From JAEUPI01 sp044222685 (lineage in GTDB: Bacteria > Pseudomonadota > Gammaproteobacteria > Burkholderiales > Burkholderiaceae_C): DNA of 41,336 nucleotides. A program made the position numbers and the translations under genes. The stretch spans positions 1 through 41,336 of the forward strand of contig JBGAMU010000029.1 in assembly GCA_044222685.1 (NCBI GenBank), in the 5' to 3' direction. Positions 7,588 through 16,151 of the stretch are shown piece after piece. The notes beneath the pieces are model-generated. The model saw only the letters and a list, made by a program, of their open reading frames with translations. It was not told where the DNA came from and ran no database searches. Position 1 is the first letter of the stretch, and every line of letters starts with the position of its first letter.

Positions 7588-9969
7588 GTGAATCGATTCC
7601 CCGTGCGCAAGGTGGCCGTGCTCGGCGCCGGCGTGATGGGCGCGCAGATCGCCGCCCATCTGGTCAACGTGAAGGTGCCGGTCGTGCTGTTCGACCTGGC
7701 TGCAAAGGAAGGTCCCAAGAACGGGATCGTCACCAAGGCGCTCGACGGGCTGAAGAAGCTCAAGCCCTCGCCGATCGGCGTGACCGGCGACCTGGCGCTG
7801 ATCCAGCCGGCCAATTACGACGAACACCTCGATCTGCTGAAGGGCTGCGACCTGGTGATCGAGGCGATCGCCGAGCGCATGGACTGGAAGCTCGATCTCT
7901 ACCGGAAGATCGCGGCCCACATCGCGCCGCATGCGATCGTCGCCTCCAACACCTCGGGCCTGTCGATCACCAAGCTGTCGGAGGCGTTGCCCGCGGAGAT
8001 CAAGCCGCGCTTCTGCGGCATCCACTTCTTCAACCCGCCGCGCTACATGGCGCTGGTGGAGCTGATCCCCACGCCGACCACGCGAGGCGAGATCCTCGAC
8101 CAGCTGGAGACCTTCGTCACCACCGCGCTCGGCAAGAGCGTGGTGCGCGCCAAGGACACGCCGAACTTCATCGCCAACCGCGTCGGCATTGCCGGCATGC
8201 TGGCCACGATGGTCGAGGCCGAGAAGTTCGGTCTCTCCTACGACGTCGTCGACGACCTCACCGGCAAGAAGATGGGCCGCGCCAGCAGCGGCACCTTCCG
8301 CACTGCCGACGTGGTAGGCCTGGACACGATGGCCCACGTGGTCAAGACCATGCAGGACAACCTGCAGGCCGATCCGTTCTATCCGCACTTCGCCACACCC
8401 AAGGTGCTGGCCGGGCTGATCGAGAAGGGCGCACTGGGCCAGAAGACCGGCGCCGGCTTCTTCAAGAAGGTGGGCAAGGACATCCTGCGCCTGGACCCCG
8501 CGAAGGGCGACTACGTGCCCGCCGGCGGCAAGGCCGACCCGCTCGTCGAGCGCATGCTCAAGAAGCCGGCCGCCGAGCGGCTGAAGCTGCTGCGCGAGTC
8601 GACCAACCCGCAGGCGCAGTTCGTCTGGTCCATCGTGCGCGACGGTTTTCACTACGCCGCGGTGCACCTCGAAGCGGTCGCCGACACCGCGCGCGACGTC
8701 GACTTCGCGATGCGCTGGGGCTTCGGCATGAAGCAGGGCCCGTTCGAGCTCTGGCAGGAGGCCGGCTGGAAGCAGGTGGCGACGTGGATCGCCGACGACA
8801 TTGCCGCGGGCAAGACGCTGAGCAACGCGCCGCTGCCGGCCTGGGTGACGGACGGCCGCGATGGCGTGCACACGCCAGAAGGCTCGTGGAGCCCGAGCCA
8901 GAAGCGCTACGTCCCCGGCAGCACACTGCCCGTCTACCAGCGCCAGCCCTTCCCCGAAAGCGTGCTGGGCTCCGGTGCTGCAGCGCCGCTGAAGAGCGGC
9001 ACCGAGCTCTACAAGAACGAAGAGGTCCGCGTCTGGACGCACGACGGCGAGGTGGCGATCGCCAGCATCACCGCCAAGCTGCACCTGATCAGCCCGGCGG
9101 TGATCGAGGGCTTGAGCAAGGCGCTCGAGATCGCCGAGGAAAGGTTCAAGGGCCTGGTGATCTGGTCACCCGACGACGTGTTCTCGGCCGGCGCGAATCT
9201 CGAATCACTGATGCCTGTGTTCATGAAGATGGGCTCCAAGGGCATCAACCCCGAGGTGAAGAAGCTGCAGGACTTCATGCTGCGGCTGCGCTACGCGCAG
9301 GTGCCGGTGGTGAGCGCGATGCGCGGCATCGCGCTCGGCGGCGGCTGCGAGCTGGCGCTGTATTCGTCGCGCCGCGTCGCGCACATGGAAACCTACGTCG
9401 GCCTGGTCGAGGTGGGCGTCGGCCTGGTGCCGGCCGGTGGTGGCCTGGCTGCGATCGCGCGCCGCGCCGCCGAGCAGGCCGCTGCCGCGCCGGGCACCGA
9501 CCTGCTGGCCTTCATCAAGGAGCCGTTCACCGCGGCCGCGATGGCCAAGGTGGGCACCAGCGCGATCGAGAGCCGCCAGTTCGGCTACCTGCTGTGGAGC
9601 GACGTGATCGTGCCGCACAAGGACGAGCTGCTCACAGTGGCCACCGCGCAGGTGCACGCGATGGCCGCCTCTGGCTGGCGCGCGCCGGCAAGAACGCTGA
9701 TCCCGGTGGCCGGGCGTGACGGCATCGCGACCATCAAGGCCTCGTTGGTCGGCTTGCGTGATGGTGGGTTCGCCAGTGCGCACGACTTCCACATCGCCAG
9801 CCTGATTGCCGACGTGGTGTGCGGCGGCGAAGTCGATGCCGGCTCCCTGGTGACCGAGGAATACCTGATGACGCTGGAACGCAAGCACTTCTGCGCACTC
9901 CTGGATCACCCCAAGACACAAGAGCGGATCATGGGCATGCTGCAGACGGGCAAGCCAGTTCGAAACTGA
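7588..9969 (+). CDS. Bifunctional 3-hydroxyacyl-CoA dehydrogenase / enoyl-CoA hydratase (FadN-type)
   Basis: A 793-residue enzyme with the domain order of FadN rather than FadB: dehydrogenase first, hydratase last. The GTG at 7588 is chosen because GGAG lies 9 nt upstream and the NAD-binding motif VAVLGAGVMGAQ begins at about residue 8. The 3-hydroxyacyl-CoA dehydrogenase catalytic His is in CGIHFFNPPRYM (about 146). Two HCDH C-terminal domains follow (about 190-430). The crotonase domain (about 480-690) has the two catalytic Glu positions, GGGCELAL (about 588) and GLVEVGVGLVPAGGG (about 608). It performs hydration and oxidation in beta-oxidation; the next gene supplies the thiolase. Confidence 0.93.
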   Translation: MNRFPVRKVAVLGAGVMGAQIAAHLVNVKVPVVLFDLAAKEGPKNGIVTKALDGLKKLKPSPIGVTGDLALIQPANYDEHLDLLKGCDLVIEAIAERMDWKLDLYRKIAAHIAPHAIVASNTSGLSITKLSEALPAEIKPRFCGIHFFNPPRYMALVELIPTPTTRGEILDQLETFVTTALGKSVVRAKDTPNFIANRVGIAGMLATMVEAEKFGLSYDVVDDLTGKKMGRASSGTFRTADVVGLDTMAHVVKTMQDNLQADPFYPHFATPKVLAGLIEKGALGQKTGAGFFKKVGKDILRLDPAKGDYVPAGGKADPLVERMLKKPAAERLKLLRESTNPQAQFVWSIVRDGFHYAAVHLEAVADTARDVDFAMRWGFGMKQGPFELWQEAGWKQVATWIADDIAAGKTLSNAPLPAWVTDGRDGVHTPEGSWSPSQKRYVPGSTLPVYQRQPFPESVLGSGAAAPLKSGTELYKNEEVRVWTHDGEVAIASITAKLHLISPAVIEGLSKALEIAEERFKGLVIWSPDDVFSAGANLESLMPVFMKMGSKGINPEVKKLQDFMLRLRYAQVPVVSAMRGIALGGGCELALYSSRRVAHMETYVGLVEVGVGLVPAGGGLAAIARRAAEQAAAAPGTDLLAFIKEPFTAAAMAKVGTSAIESRQFGYLLWSDVIVPHKDELLTVATAQVHAMAASGWRAPARTLIPVAGRDGIATIKASLVGLRDGGFASAHDFHIASLIADVVCGGEVDAGSLVTEEYLMTLERKHFCALLDHPKTQERIMGMLQTGKPVRN

Positions 9970-9985
9970 AGGCGGAGATACACAC

Positions 9986-11185
9986 ATGAGCAAACAAGTG
10001 CAAGACGCCTACATCGTCGCTGCCACGCGCACGCCGATCGGCAAGTCCGGTCGCGGGGTGTTCCGCCACACACGGCCCGACGATCTGCTGGTGGCGGCCA
10101 TCCAGGGCGCGCTGAAACAGGTGCCCTCGCTCGACCCGAAAGCGATCGAGGACGCGATCATCGGCTGCGCGATGCCCGAGGGCGAGCAGGGCCTGAACAT
10201 GGCACGCGTCGCCGCGTTGCTGGCCGGGCTGCCGCACACGGTGGGCGGCGTCACGATCAACCGCTTCTGCGCGTCGGGCCTCACCGCGGTGCAGATGGCG
10301 GCCGACCGCATCCGCGTCGGCGAGGCCGACGTGATGGTCGCCGGCGGCGCCGAGAGCATGAGCCTGGTGCCGATGACCGGCAACAAGCCCTCGTTCAACG
10401 GCCACATCTTCGACCGCGACGAGAACATCGGCATCGCCTACGGCATGGGACTCACCGCCGAGAAGGTGGCCGAGCAGTGGAAGGTCAGCCGCGAAGCGCA
10501 GGATGCCTTCGCACTCGCCTCGCACCAGAAGGCACTGAAGGGCCAGGCCGCCGGCGAATTCGACGCCGAGACCACCGCGGTCGAGGTCGAGGACCGTTCG
10601 CCCGACCTTGCCAGCGGCGAAGTGCAGGTGAAGAAGCGCACCGTGGCGCGCGATGAAGGCGCGCGCGCCGACACCACGCTCGAGGCGCTGGCCAAGTTGA
10701 AGCCGGTGTTCGCCGCCAAGGGCAGCGTGACTGCCGGCAACTCGAGCCAGACCAGCGACGGCGCGGGCTGCCTCATCCTGGCCAGCGAGAAGGCGGTCAA
10801 GCAGTTCGGCCTCAAGCCGCTGGCGCGCTTCGTCAGCTTTGCCATCAAGGGCGTGCCGCCGCACATCATGGGCATCGGGCCGATCGAGGCGATCCCCGTC
10901 GCGCTCAGGTCCGCCGGCCTGAAGCTCGACGACATCGGCTGGATCGAGCTCAACGAGGCCTTCGCCGCGCAGTCGCTGGCGGTGATCAACAGCGTCGGGC
11001 TGGATCCGGCGAAGGTGAACCCGATCGGCGGCGCCATCGCGCTCGGCCATCCGCTCGGCGCTACCGGCGCCATCCGCTCGGCCACCGTGATCCACGCGCT
11101 GCACCGCCGCAACCTGCGCTACGGCATGGTCACCATGTGCGTCGGCACGGGGCAGGGCGCGGCGGGCATCTTCGAACGCGTGTAG
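9986..11185 (+). CDS. fadA: Acetyl-CoA C-acyltransferase (FadA-type thiolase)
   Basis: A 399-residue thiolase that cleaves 3-ketoacyl-CoA with CoA to acetyl-CoA and a shortened acyl-CoA. All active-site blocks are present: nucleophilic Cys in NRFCASGLTAVQ (residue 95), GGAESMS, NEAFAAQ, His in GGAIALGHPLGATGA (355) and the acid/base Cys in TMCVGTGQG (385). It starts 16 nt after the FadN-type gene, with a GGAG site, so the two form a functional beta-oxidation pair. The length is normal. It could also act as a biosynthetic acetyl-CoA acetyltransferase, but the context favours degradation. Confidence 0.93.
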   Translation: MSKQVQDAYIVAATRTPIGKSGRGVFRHTRPDDLLVAAIQGALKQVPSLDPKAIEDAIIGCAMPEGEQGLNMARVAALLAGLPHTVGGVTINRFCASGLTAVQMAADRIRVGEADVMVAGGAESMSLVPMTGNKPSFNGHIFDRDENIGIAYGMGLTAEKVAEQWKVSREAQDAFALASHQKALKGQAAGEFDAETTAVEVEDRSPDLASGEVQVKKRTVARDEGARADTTLEALAKLKPVFAAKGSVTAGNSSQTSDGAGCLILASEKAVKQFGLKPLARFVSFAIKGVPPHIMGIGPIEAIPVALRSAGLKLDDIGWIELNEAFAAQSLAVINSVGLDPAKVNPIGGAIALGHPLGATGAIRSATVIHALHRRNLRYGMVTMCVGTGQGAAGIFERV

Positions 11186-11186
11186 C

Positions 11187-12059
11187 GTGGCCGAGCATCG
11201 TCTCGATCTGCCGGTGCCCGGCAGTGCGGCGACCATCGTCGCCCGCCGCTTCGATACCGAGGGCGCGCCGCGTGGCGCCGTGCTGATCGCCGGCGCGATG
11301 GGCGTCAAGCAGGCCTTCTATGGCGATCTGGCGCGCTGGCTGGCCGCACAAGGCTGGCAGGCGATGACCTTCGACTACCGCGGCATGGGCGAGTCGCGCC
11401 CGCCGCATGCGCGACGCAGCCTGCGCGGCTTTGCCGCCGACCTGTTCGACTGGGCGCGCGACACGGACGCTGCGCTCGCCGCGCTGGCCAGCGCGACACC
11501 AGGCGTGCCGCTGCTGGTGGTCGGCCACAGCCTGGGCGGCCAGCTCGCCGGCATGCTGCAGCACCGCGAACGCATCGCGGGCCTCGTGATGCTGGCCTCG
11601 GGCAGCGGCTACTGGCGCGACAACGCGCCACCGCTGAAGCGCAAGGTGCATTGGTTCTGGCACGTGATGGTGCCGATCGGCGTCGCGCTCACGGGCTACT
11701 TTCCGGGGCGGCGCCTCGGCGCGGTGGGCGACCTGCCGCGCGGCGTGGTACTGCAGTGGCGCCGCTGGTGCATGGACCCGCGTTATCACGTCGGCGCCGA
11801 GGGCGAGACGCTGCGGCGACAGTTCGCTAGCATGCGGTGCCCGGTGGTGGCGCTTTCGATCAGCGATGACGAGATGATGACCGAACGTGGCACCCGTGTG
11901 CTGCTCGACTGCTACGAGAACGCGCCGCGCGAGCTGCGGCGTATCACGCCGGGTGATGCCGGCGCCGCGCGCATCGGCCACTTCGGCTTCTTCCGCGGCG
12001 CATTCGAGTCCACGTTGTGGCCGCGGCTGCAAGGCACGCTGGCCACGATGGCCACATAG
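11187..12059 (+). CDS. Alpha/beta hydrolase
   Basis: A 290-residue alpha/beta hydrolase starting with a GTG one base after the thiolase stop codon, so it is coupled to it. It has an oxyanion-like strand VLIAGAMGVKQAFY, DYRGMGESRP, the nucleophile elbow VVGHSLGGQLAG (Ser about residue 114) and a late His in RIGHFGFFR. The arrangement resembles the uncharacterised alpha/beta hydrolases of COG4757. It may hydrolyse an ester or thioester made or used by the operon; the substrate cannot be predicted. Confidence 0.85.
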   Translation: MAEHRLDLPVPGSAATIVARRFDTEGAPRGAVLIAGAMGVKQAFYGDLARWLAAQGWQAMTFDYRGMGESRPPHARRSLRGFAADLFDWARDTDAALAALASATPGVPLLVVGHSLGGQLAGMLQHRERIAGLVMLASGSGYWRDNAPPLKRKVHWFWHVMVPIGVALTGYFPGRRLGAVGDLPRGVVLQWRRWCMDPRYHVGAEGETLRRQFASMRCPVVALSISDDEMMTERGTRVLLDCYENAPRELRRITPGDAGAARIGHFGFFRGAFESTLWPRLQGTLATMAT

Positions 12060-12101
12060 CCGCCGGGTGCGTAAGATGCCGCGCTGCTCTGGAGCGTGGC
12101 G

Positions 12102-13289
12102 ATGACGACCGACAACCCCGACATCACGATCGATCCCACCGCCTGCCTGCCCGACGACGGCACGGCCGGCACGCTGGTCGGCCGCGCCTGGCTGCCCGGC
12201 GCGAACGCCGGCCCCGCGGTGGTGACGGTGCGCGCCGACGGCGTGTTCGATCTCGGCGAGCGCTTCGCGCTGATGAGCGATCTGCTCGACGAGGCCGATC
12301 CCGCGCGCGCGGTGAAGGCCACGCCCGGCCGGCGCATCGGCGCGTTGCCCGAGTTGCTGCGTCAGACGGGTCGCGCCAACCGCGAGGCGAATGTGCCGCA
12401 CCTGCTGGCGCCGATCGACCTGCAGGTCATCAAGGCGGCCGGCGTGACCTTCGCGCTCAGCCTGCTCGAGCGCGTGATCGAGGAGCAGGCCAAGGGCGAC
12501 CCGGCGCGCGCCGACGCCGTGCGCGCCGAGGTGCAGGGCGCCATCGGCGCCAGCCTGCGCGAGGTGAAACCCGGCTCGCCGCAGGCCGCCGCGTTGAAGG
12601 CGGCGTTGCAGGCCAAGGGGCTGTGGAGCCAGTACCTCGAGGTCGGCATCGGCCCCGACGCGGAGGTCTTCACCAAGGCGCCGGTGCTGTCGGCGCTCGG
12701 CACCGGCGTGGCCATCGGGGTGCGCGGCGACTCGGCCTGGAACAACCCCGAGCCCGAGGTCGTGCTGGCGGTGGACAGCCGGGCGCGGATCGTCGGCGCC
12801 ACCCTCGGCAACGACGTCAACCTGCGTGACTTCGAGGGGCGCAGCGCGCTGCTGCTCGGCAAGAGCAAGGACAACAACGGATCGACCGCGATCGGCCCGT
12901 TCATCCGCCTGTTCGACGACACCTTCACGCTCGACGACGTGCGCCGCGCCGACCTCACGCTCACCGTGCACGGCGCCGACGGCTTCGTGCTCGAGGGCCG
13001 CAGCACGATGCGCGAGATCAGCCGCGACCCGCTCGACCTGGTGGCGCAGACGACCGCGATGCACCAGTACCCGGACGGCTTCGTGCTCTTCTGCGGCACG
13101 CTGTTCGCGCCGACGCAGGACCGCGGCGCGCCGGGCAGCGGCTTCACGCACCAGGTGGGCGACATCGTGCGCATCCGCAGCGGCCGGCTCGGCGAGCTGG
13201 TCAACCGCGTCGAGAAGAGCGAGGTGCTGGCGCCGTGGCGCTACGGCGTGCGCGAGCTGATGCGCCACCAATCCCGACGGGACCGATGA
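12102..13289 (+). CDS. Fumarylacetoacetate hydrolase family protein
   Basis: A 395-residue protein. The ATG at 12102 has GGAG 7 nt upstream; the GTG at 12096 lies too close to that site. The C-terminal half is the FAH fold with metal ligands in NPEPEVVLAVDSRARIVGATLGND (two Glu, later Asp) and the GRSALLLGKSKDNN and FCGTLFAPTQDR segments. The long N-terminal domain resembles sugar-acid dehydratase-like members (2-keto-3-deoxy-pentonate dehydratase type) rather than true fumarylacetoacetase. No tyrosine-degradation or pentose genes are adjacent, so the substrate is open. It is the last gene of the plus-strand run and ends before a strong hairpin. Confidence 0.83.
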   Translation: MTTDNPDITIDPTACLPDDGTAGTLVGRAWLPGANAGPAVVTVRADGVFDLGERFALMSDLLDEADPARAVKATPGRRIGALPELLRQTGRANREANVPHLLAPIDLQVIKAAGVTFALSLLERVIEEQAKGDPARADAVRAEVQGAIGASLREVKPGSPQAAALKAALQAKGLWSQYLEVGIGPDAEVFTKAPVLSALGTGVAIGVRGDSAWNNPEPEVVLAVDSRARIVGATLGNDVNLRDFEGRSALLLGKSKDNNGSTAIGPFIRLFDDTFTLDDVRRADLTLTVHGADGFVLEGRSTMREISRDPLDLVAQTTAMHQYPDGFVLFCGTLFAPTQDRGAPGSGFTHQVGDIVRIRSGRLGELVNRVEKSEVLAPWRYGVRELMRHQSRRDR

Positions 13290-13304
13290 AGTAAGTGGCT
13301 AGCG

Positions 13305-13354
13305 GACGCCGCGGATCCGGCTCCGCCGGTCCGCCGGCGTCGCCCCCTGGGGGG
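13305..13354. terminator. Strong GC hairpin between convergent genes
   Basis: GACGCCG (13305-13311) pairs with CGGCGTC (13335-13341), and the inner CGGA/TCCG and CCGG/CCGG arms extend the stem to about 15 bp with two single-base bulges around a short loop. A second element CCCCC-T-GGGGGG (13343-13354) follows. It sits between the convergent stops of the FAH-family and SGNH genes, so it probably ends both transcripts or is a REP-like palindrome. No U-tract is visible. Confidence 0.5.
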
Positions 13355-13357
13355 TCG

Positions 13358-14176
13358 TCAGTTCAACCCCCCGCGCCCTTCCTTGGCGTGGAAGGCCTGC
13401 GACGTCTCCCAGGCCACCGCCTGCAGATGCGCCGCCACGTCGGCCGGCAGGCCGGCGGTGTACTTCAGGCCCACCGGGTTGGTCTTGTAGACCGAGGCCA
13501 CCACCGTGCAGGCGGCCAGGTAGGTGCCCATCAGGCTCGGGTGGCGCTTGTCGGCCACGTACAGGTTGAGGTCCGGCCGCAGCGCGACCGACTGCGCGAA
13601 GGCCAGACCCGCCGGCACGACCAGCGCGTTGTTCTGCTTGCCGGCCTTGACGTACTCGGCCGCCAGCTGCGCGGTCATCTCGGGCTTGTCCTGGTAGGCC
13701 CACGACATGAACAGGATCGGCGCGGCGCCGTGCCGGCGCGCGGTGGCGCTGTGCTTGGCTGCGTATTCGTAGAAGATCGGCTGCAGCCGCGGATGGATGG
13801 GGCACTGGCTGCAGTCCATCATCATCACGCCGTCGAACGGCTTGTCGAAGGTGTTGAAGCGCACCTCGTTGTCGCCAACGAAGGAGTAGCTCGCCATGCC
13901 CTTGTTGAAGTAGCCCTCGACGTCGTGCCAGTCGATGCCCGAGCCGCTGATCGTCAGCGAAGTGCCGCGCATGCCGCGCGCGCCACTGGACGAGAGCAGT
14001 TGCCCGACGTGGCCGTGCATCGAGTTGTTGTAGTAGAAGAAGCTGTTGCCCACCCACAGCAGCGACTTGACCTCGGTGGAGACCGCCGGTGCCGGCTTGG
14101 CGGCGGGCACCGTCGTGCCGCAGCCGGTGAAGCCGGCGGCGGCCAGCACGACGAAAAGCGACGCGAGCAGTTTCAT
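13358..14176 (-). CDS. Lipoprotein SGNH-hydrolase-like protein (DUF4886-like)
   Basis: A 272-residue protein with a lipoprotein signal (MKLLASLFVVLAAAGFTGCG; Cys at 19). Block I is LLWVGNSFFYYNN, where the catalytic Ser lies in GNS as in DUF4886-type SGNH hydrolases. Block V is VADKRHPSLMGTYLAA, with the Asp/His pair. Between them are DGVMMMDCSQCPIHP and LFMSWAYQDKPEM. The two-Cys insert is unusual and might hold a disulphide in the periplasm. A periplasmic esterase or deacylase is likely; the substrate is unknown. It follows two deacylase/amidohydrolase genes in the same direction. Confidence 0.75.
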   Translation of the reverse strand: MKLLASLFVVLAAAGFTGCGTTVPAAKPAPAVSTEVKSLLWVGNSFFYYNNSMHGHVGQLLSSSGARGMRGTSLTISGSGIDWHDVEGYFNKGMASYSFVGDNEVRFNTFDKPFDGVMMMDCSQCPIHPRLQPIFYEYAAKHSATARRHGAAPILFMSWAYQDKPEMTAQLAAEYVKAGKQNNALVVPAGLAFAQSVALRPDLNLYVADKRHPSLMGTYLAACTVVASVYKTNPVGLKYTAGLPADVAAHLQAVAWETSQAFHAKEGRGGLN

Positions 14177-14239
14177 GGTGTCGGTGTCCGGTCAGTGAGG
14201 TCGGAAGACGCCGCAGGCGAGGGCTCCAGCGCGCCGACT

Positions 14240-15196
14240 CTACAGCGGTTCGTAGCGACCCAGGCGCACTTGGGTATTGCCGGGGCGCAGGTGGCCGAGT
14301 GATGGCATCACGAGCACGGTGTCGTCGTACGGCGCGCGCCAGACGTGGTCGCCGTCCTGTGCGATCGGCGTGCCGGCCTTCGGCACCACACCGAGCCCCT
14401 CGATGGGCACCAGGAAGCGGAAGTCCTTCGAGCGTGCCACCACCGCCTCCGTCACGCGCACCAGGCGTTGCACCGGCGGTGGCGTGAGCGCCGTGCGCGA
14501 CAGCGCCCAGTCGCGGTCGACCACACCGGTGACCGCCAGGAAACGCATCAGCGTGTCCACCGCCACGTCGCGCGCCGCGCGCTCCCAGTGCTGGCCGCAT
14601 TCGATCAGCAGCGCACGGCGGTCGCTGGCCGGGTCGCCGAAGCCGCCGCGTTCGATCATGCGCAGGCCCGCCGGATGGCCGGTGTCGATCAGCAGGTCGG
14701 CCGGAACGCCGAGTTCGCGCGCGAAGGCGGCATTCTTGTCGACGCGGCCGCACACCATGATCGGCCGGCAGGGCTCGTGCATCGAGTGGATGTCGAGCAG
14801 CAGGTCGGCCGCGTCGACGAACGGACGGAGCGCCCGCGCGCGGCGCAGCTCGGTCGAGTCGCGCGCGCCGAACATCGCCTCGTCGCCCCAGACACGGTTG
14901 TAGTCCTCGTCGACGAAGCGCGAGCGGTGCGGGTCGGCGGTATCGAAGCGCGCGAACGCCGCCACGTTGGCGAAGGCCAGCGTGAGGCTGCCGCGGCGGA
15001 TCACCGGCATGTCGGCGAGCAGCGCCACCAGCGCCAGCGCGCCGCAGATCTCGTTGCCGTGGGTGAGTGCCTGCACCATCACCGCCGGCCCCGGGCGGCC
15101 GCTGTCGAAGCGGTGCACGTAGTCGACGCCGGTGTTGCCGGTCTTCCAGGGCGAGATGTCGGGCGCTTGCAGTTCGATCGCGGGCGTGTCGGACAT
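14240..15196 (-). CDS. Succinylglutamate desuccinylase/aspartoacylase family protein
   Basis: A 318-residue zinc carboxypeptidase-fold (M14-like) deacylase. The zinc motif is QALTHGNEICG (His and Glu), and the third ligand is in LLLDIHSMHEP. FVDEDYNRVWG corresponds to the Asn-Arg substrate-binding element, and LLIECGQHWE contains the catalytic Glu. Such enzymes remove acyl groups from N-acyl amino acids. The gene begins 3 nt after the N-formylglutamate amidohydrolase gene, and a second AstE/AspA-type gene stands on the opposite strand. The substrate could be an N-acetyl-, succinyl- or formyl-amino acid. No ast or hut operon genes are present. Confidence 0.87.
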   Translation of the reverse strand: MSDTPAIELQAPDISPWKTGNTGVDYVHRFDSGRPGPAVMVQALTHGNEICGALALVALLADMPVIRRGSLTLAFANVAAFARFDTADPHRSRFVDEDYNRVWGDEAMFGARDSTELRRARALRPFVDAADLLLDIHSMHEPCRPIMVCGRVDKNAAFARELGVPADLLIDTGHPAGLRMIERGGFGDPASDRRALLIECGQHWERAARDVAVDTLMRFLAVTGVVDRDWALSRTALTPPPVQRLVRVTEAVVARSKDFRFLVPIEGLGVVPKAGTPIAQDGDHVWRAPYDDTVLVMPSLGHLRPGNTQVRLGRYEPL

Positions 15197-15199
15197 GAC

Positions 15200-16093
15200 T
15201 CAGGTCTTCGCAAAGGTGGCGACGATGCCGTCCAGCAGCTGCATCAGGCGGCGCTGCAGCGGCGCGAAGCCGTCGTGCGGCTGCAGCGTGGCCTCGTCCA
15301 TGTAGAGCCGCTTGTTGATCTCGAGCTGCAGGCTGTGGCGGCCGGCAGCCGGGTCTGAGTAGGCCTTGACCAGCTCGACACCCTTGTACGGATCGTTGAC
15401 CTTGACGTCATAGCCCCAGCCGGCCAGCGTGGCGCGCACGAACTCGGTGAATGCCGGCTCGCAGGTGGTGCCGTCGCGGTCGCCGAGCACGAAATCGGCG
15501 CGGGTTCGCCCGGCGCCGCCTTCGCCCATCGCGCCCGACACGGCGTTCATCGAATGGCAGTTGATGTGATACACGACGCCGAAGCGCGCGTGCGCGTCGT
15601 CGAGCAGCGTCTGCAGCTGGCGGTGATACGGCGCGTGGTAGTGCGCGATGCGACGCTGCACCTCGTCGACCGCGAGGCGGCGCGCGTAGATCGGCCGGCC
15701 GTCGTCGAGCGTGCGCCAGATCAGCGCCTTGCCGATGCGTGCCTTGCCGCTCGGCCGGTGTTCGTAGGGCCAGGCGCCGTCGATCAGCAGCTCGAGGTCC
15801 ACGTCGGCGGCGTGGCGGTTCGGGTCGAGATAGGTGCGTGCAAACCCCGCCGCCAGCAGCGGAATCCCCCGCTCCGTGGCCGGGCGGTACAACGTGTCGA
15901 TGAAGCAGTCCTCGCCCTCGCGCAGCTCGGCCGGCGTGAGCACCGAGCCGAAGTCGGCCGGCATCCCCGTGCCCGAATGCGGCGAGTCGAGCACCAGCGG
16001 GCACGCGGCTTGCGTCGGACCGTGCAAGGTGAGGATGTCGTCGTGCGTCAAGGGCGTGGGTGCAGGTGGTTTCGGGCAGGCAGTATCGGCCAT
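15200..16093 (-). CDS. N-formylglutamate amidohydrolase family protein
   Basis: A 297-residue FGase-family enzyme, started at the ATG at 16093 (MADTACPKP). Family markers are VLDSPHSGTGMPADF near the N-terminus, EDCFIDTLY, ARTYLDPNRHAADVD, YHINCHSMNAV and LQLEINKRLYM near the C-terminus. HutG-type members hydrolyse N-formyl-L-glutamate at the end of histidine degradation. Here there is no hutU, hutH or hutI, so the substrate is more likely another N-formyl or N-acyl amino acid. The divergent partner gene starts 58 bp away, so the two share one short promoter region (16094-16151). Confidence 0.88.
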   Translation of the reverse strand: MADTACPKPPAPTPLTHDDILTLHGPTQAACPLVLDSPHSGTGMPADFGSVLTPAELREGEDCFIDTLYRPATERGIPLLAAGFARTYLDPNRHAADVDLELLIDGAWPYEHRPSGKARIGKALIWRTLDDGRPIYARRLAVDEVQRRIAHYHAPYHRQLQTLLDDAHARFGVVYHINCHSMNAVSGAMGEGGAGRTRADFVLGDRDGTTCEPAFTEFVRATLAGWGYDVKVNDPYKGVELVKAYSDPAAGRHSLQLEINKRLYMDEATLQPHDGFAPLQRRLMQLLDGIVATFAKT

Positions 16094-16151
16094 CGCGCGC
16101 AGGCGGCGCGGCCTGCGGCCATGGCGTCGTGGTTGATACGATCGGCGCGCC

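Noticed and set aside
4983..7814. A 943-codon minus-strand open frame
   Set aside because: Antisense to the acyl-CoA dehydrogenase and DUF2147 genes; composition is that of a shadow frame.
7228..9084. Long minus-strand frame opposite the FadN-type gene
   Set aside because: The plus-strand frame has complete catalytic motifs of two enzyme domains; the minus frame has none.
11130..13271. A 713-codon minus-strand frame
   Set aside because: Shadow of the alpha/beta hydrolase and fumarylacetoacetase-family genes.
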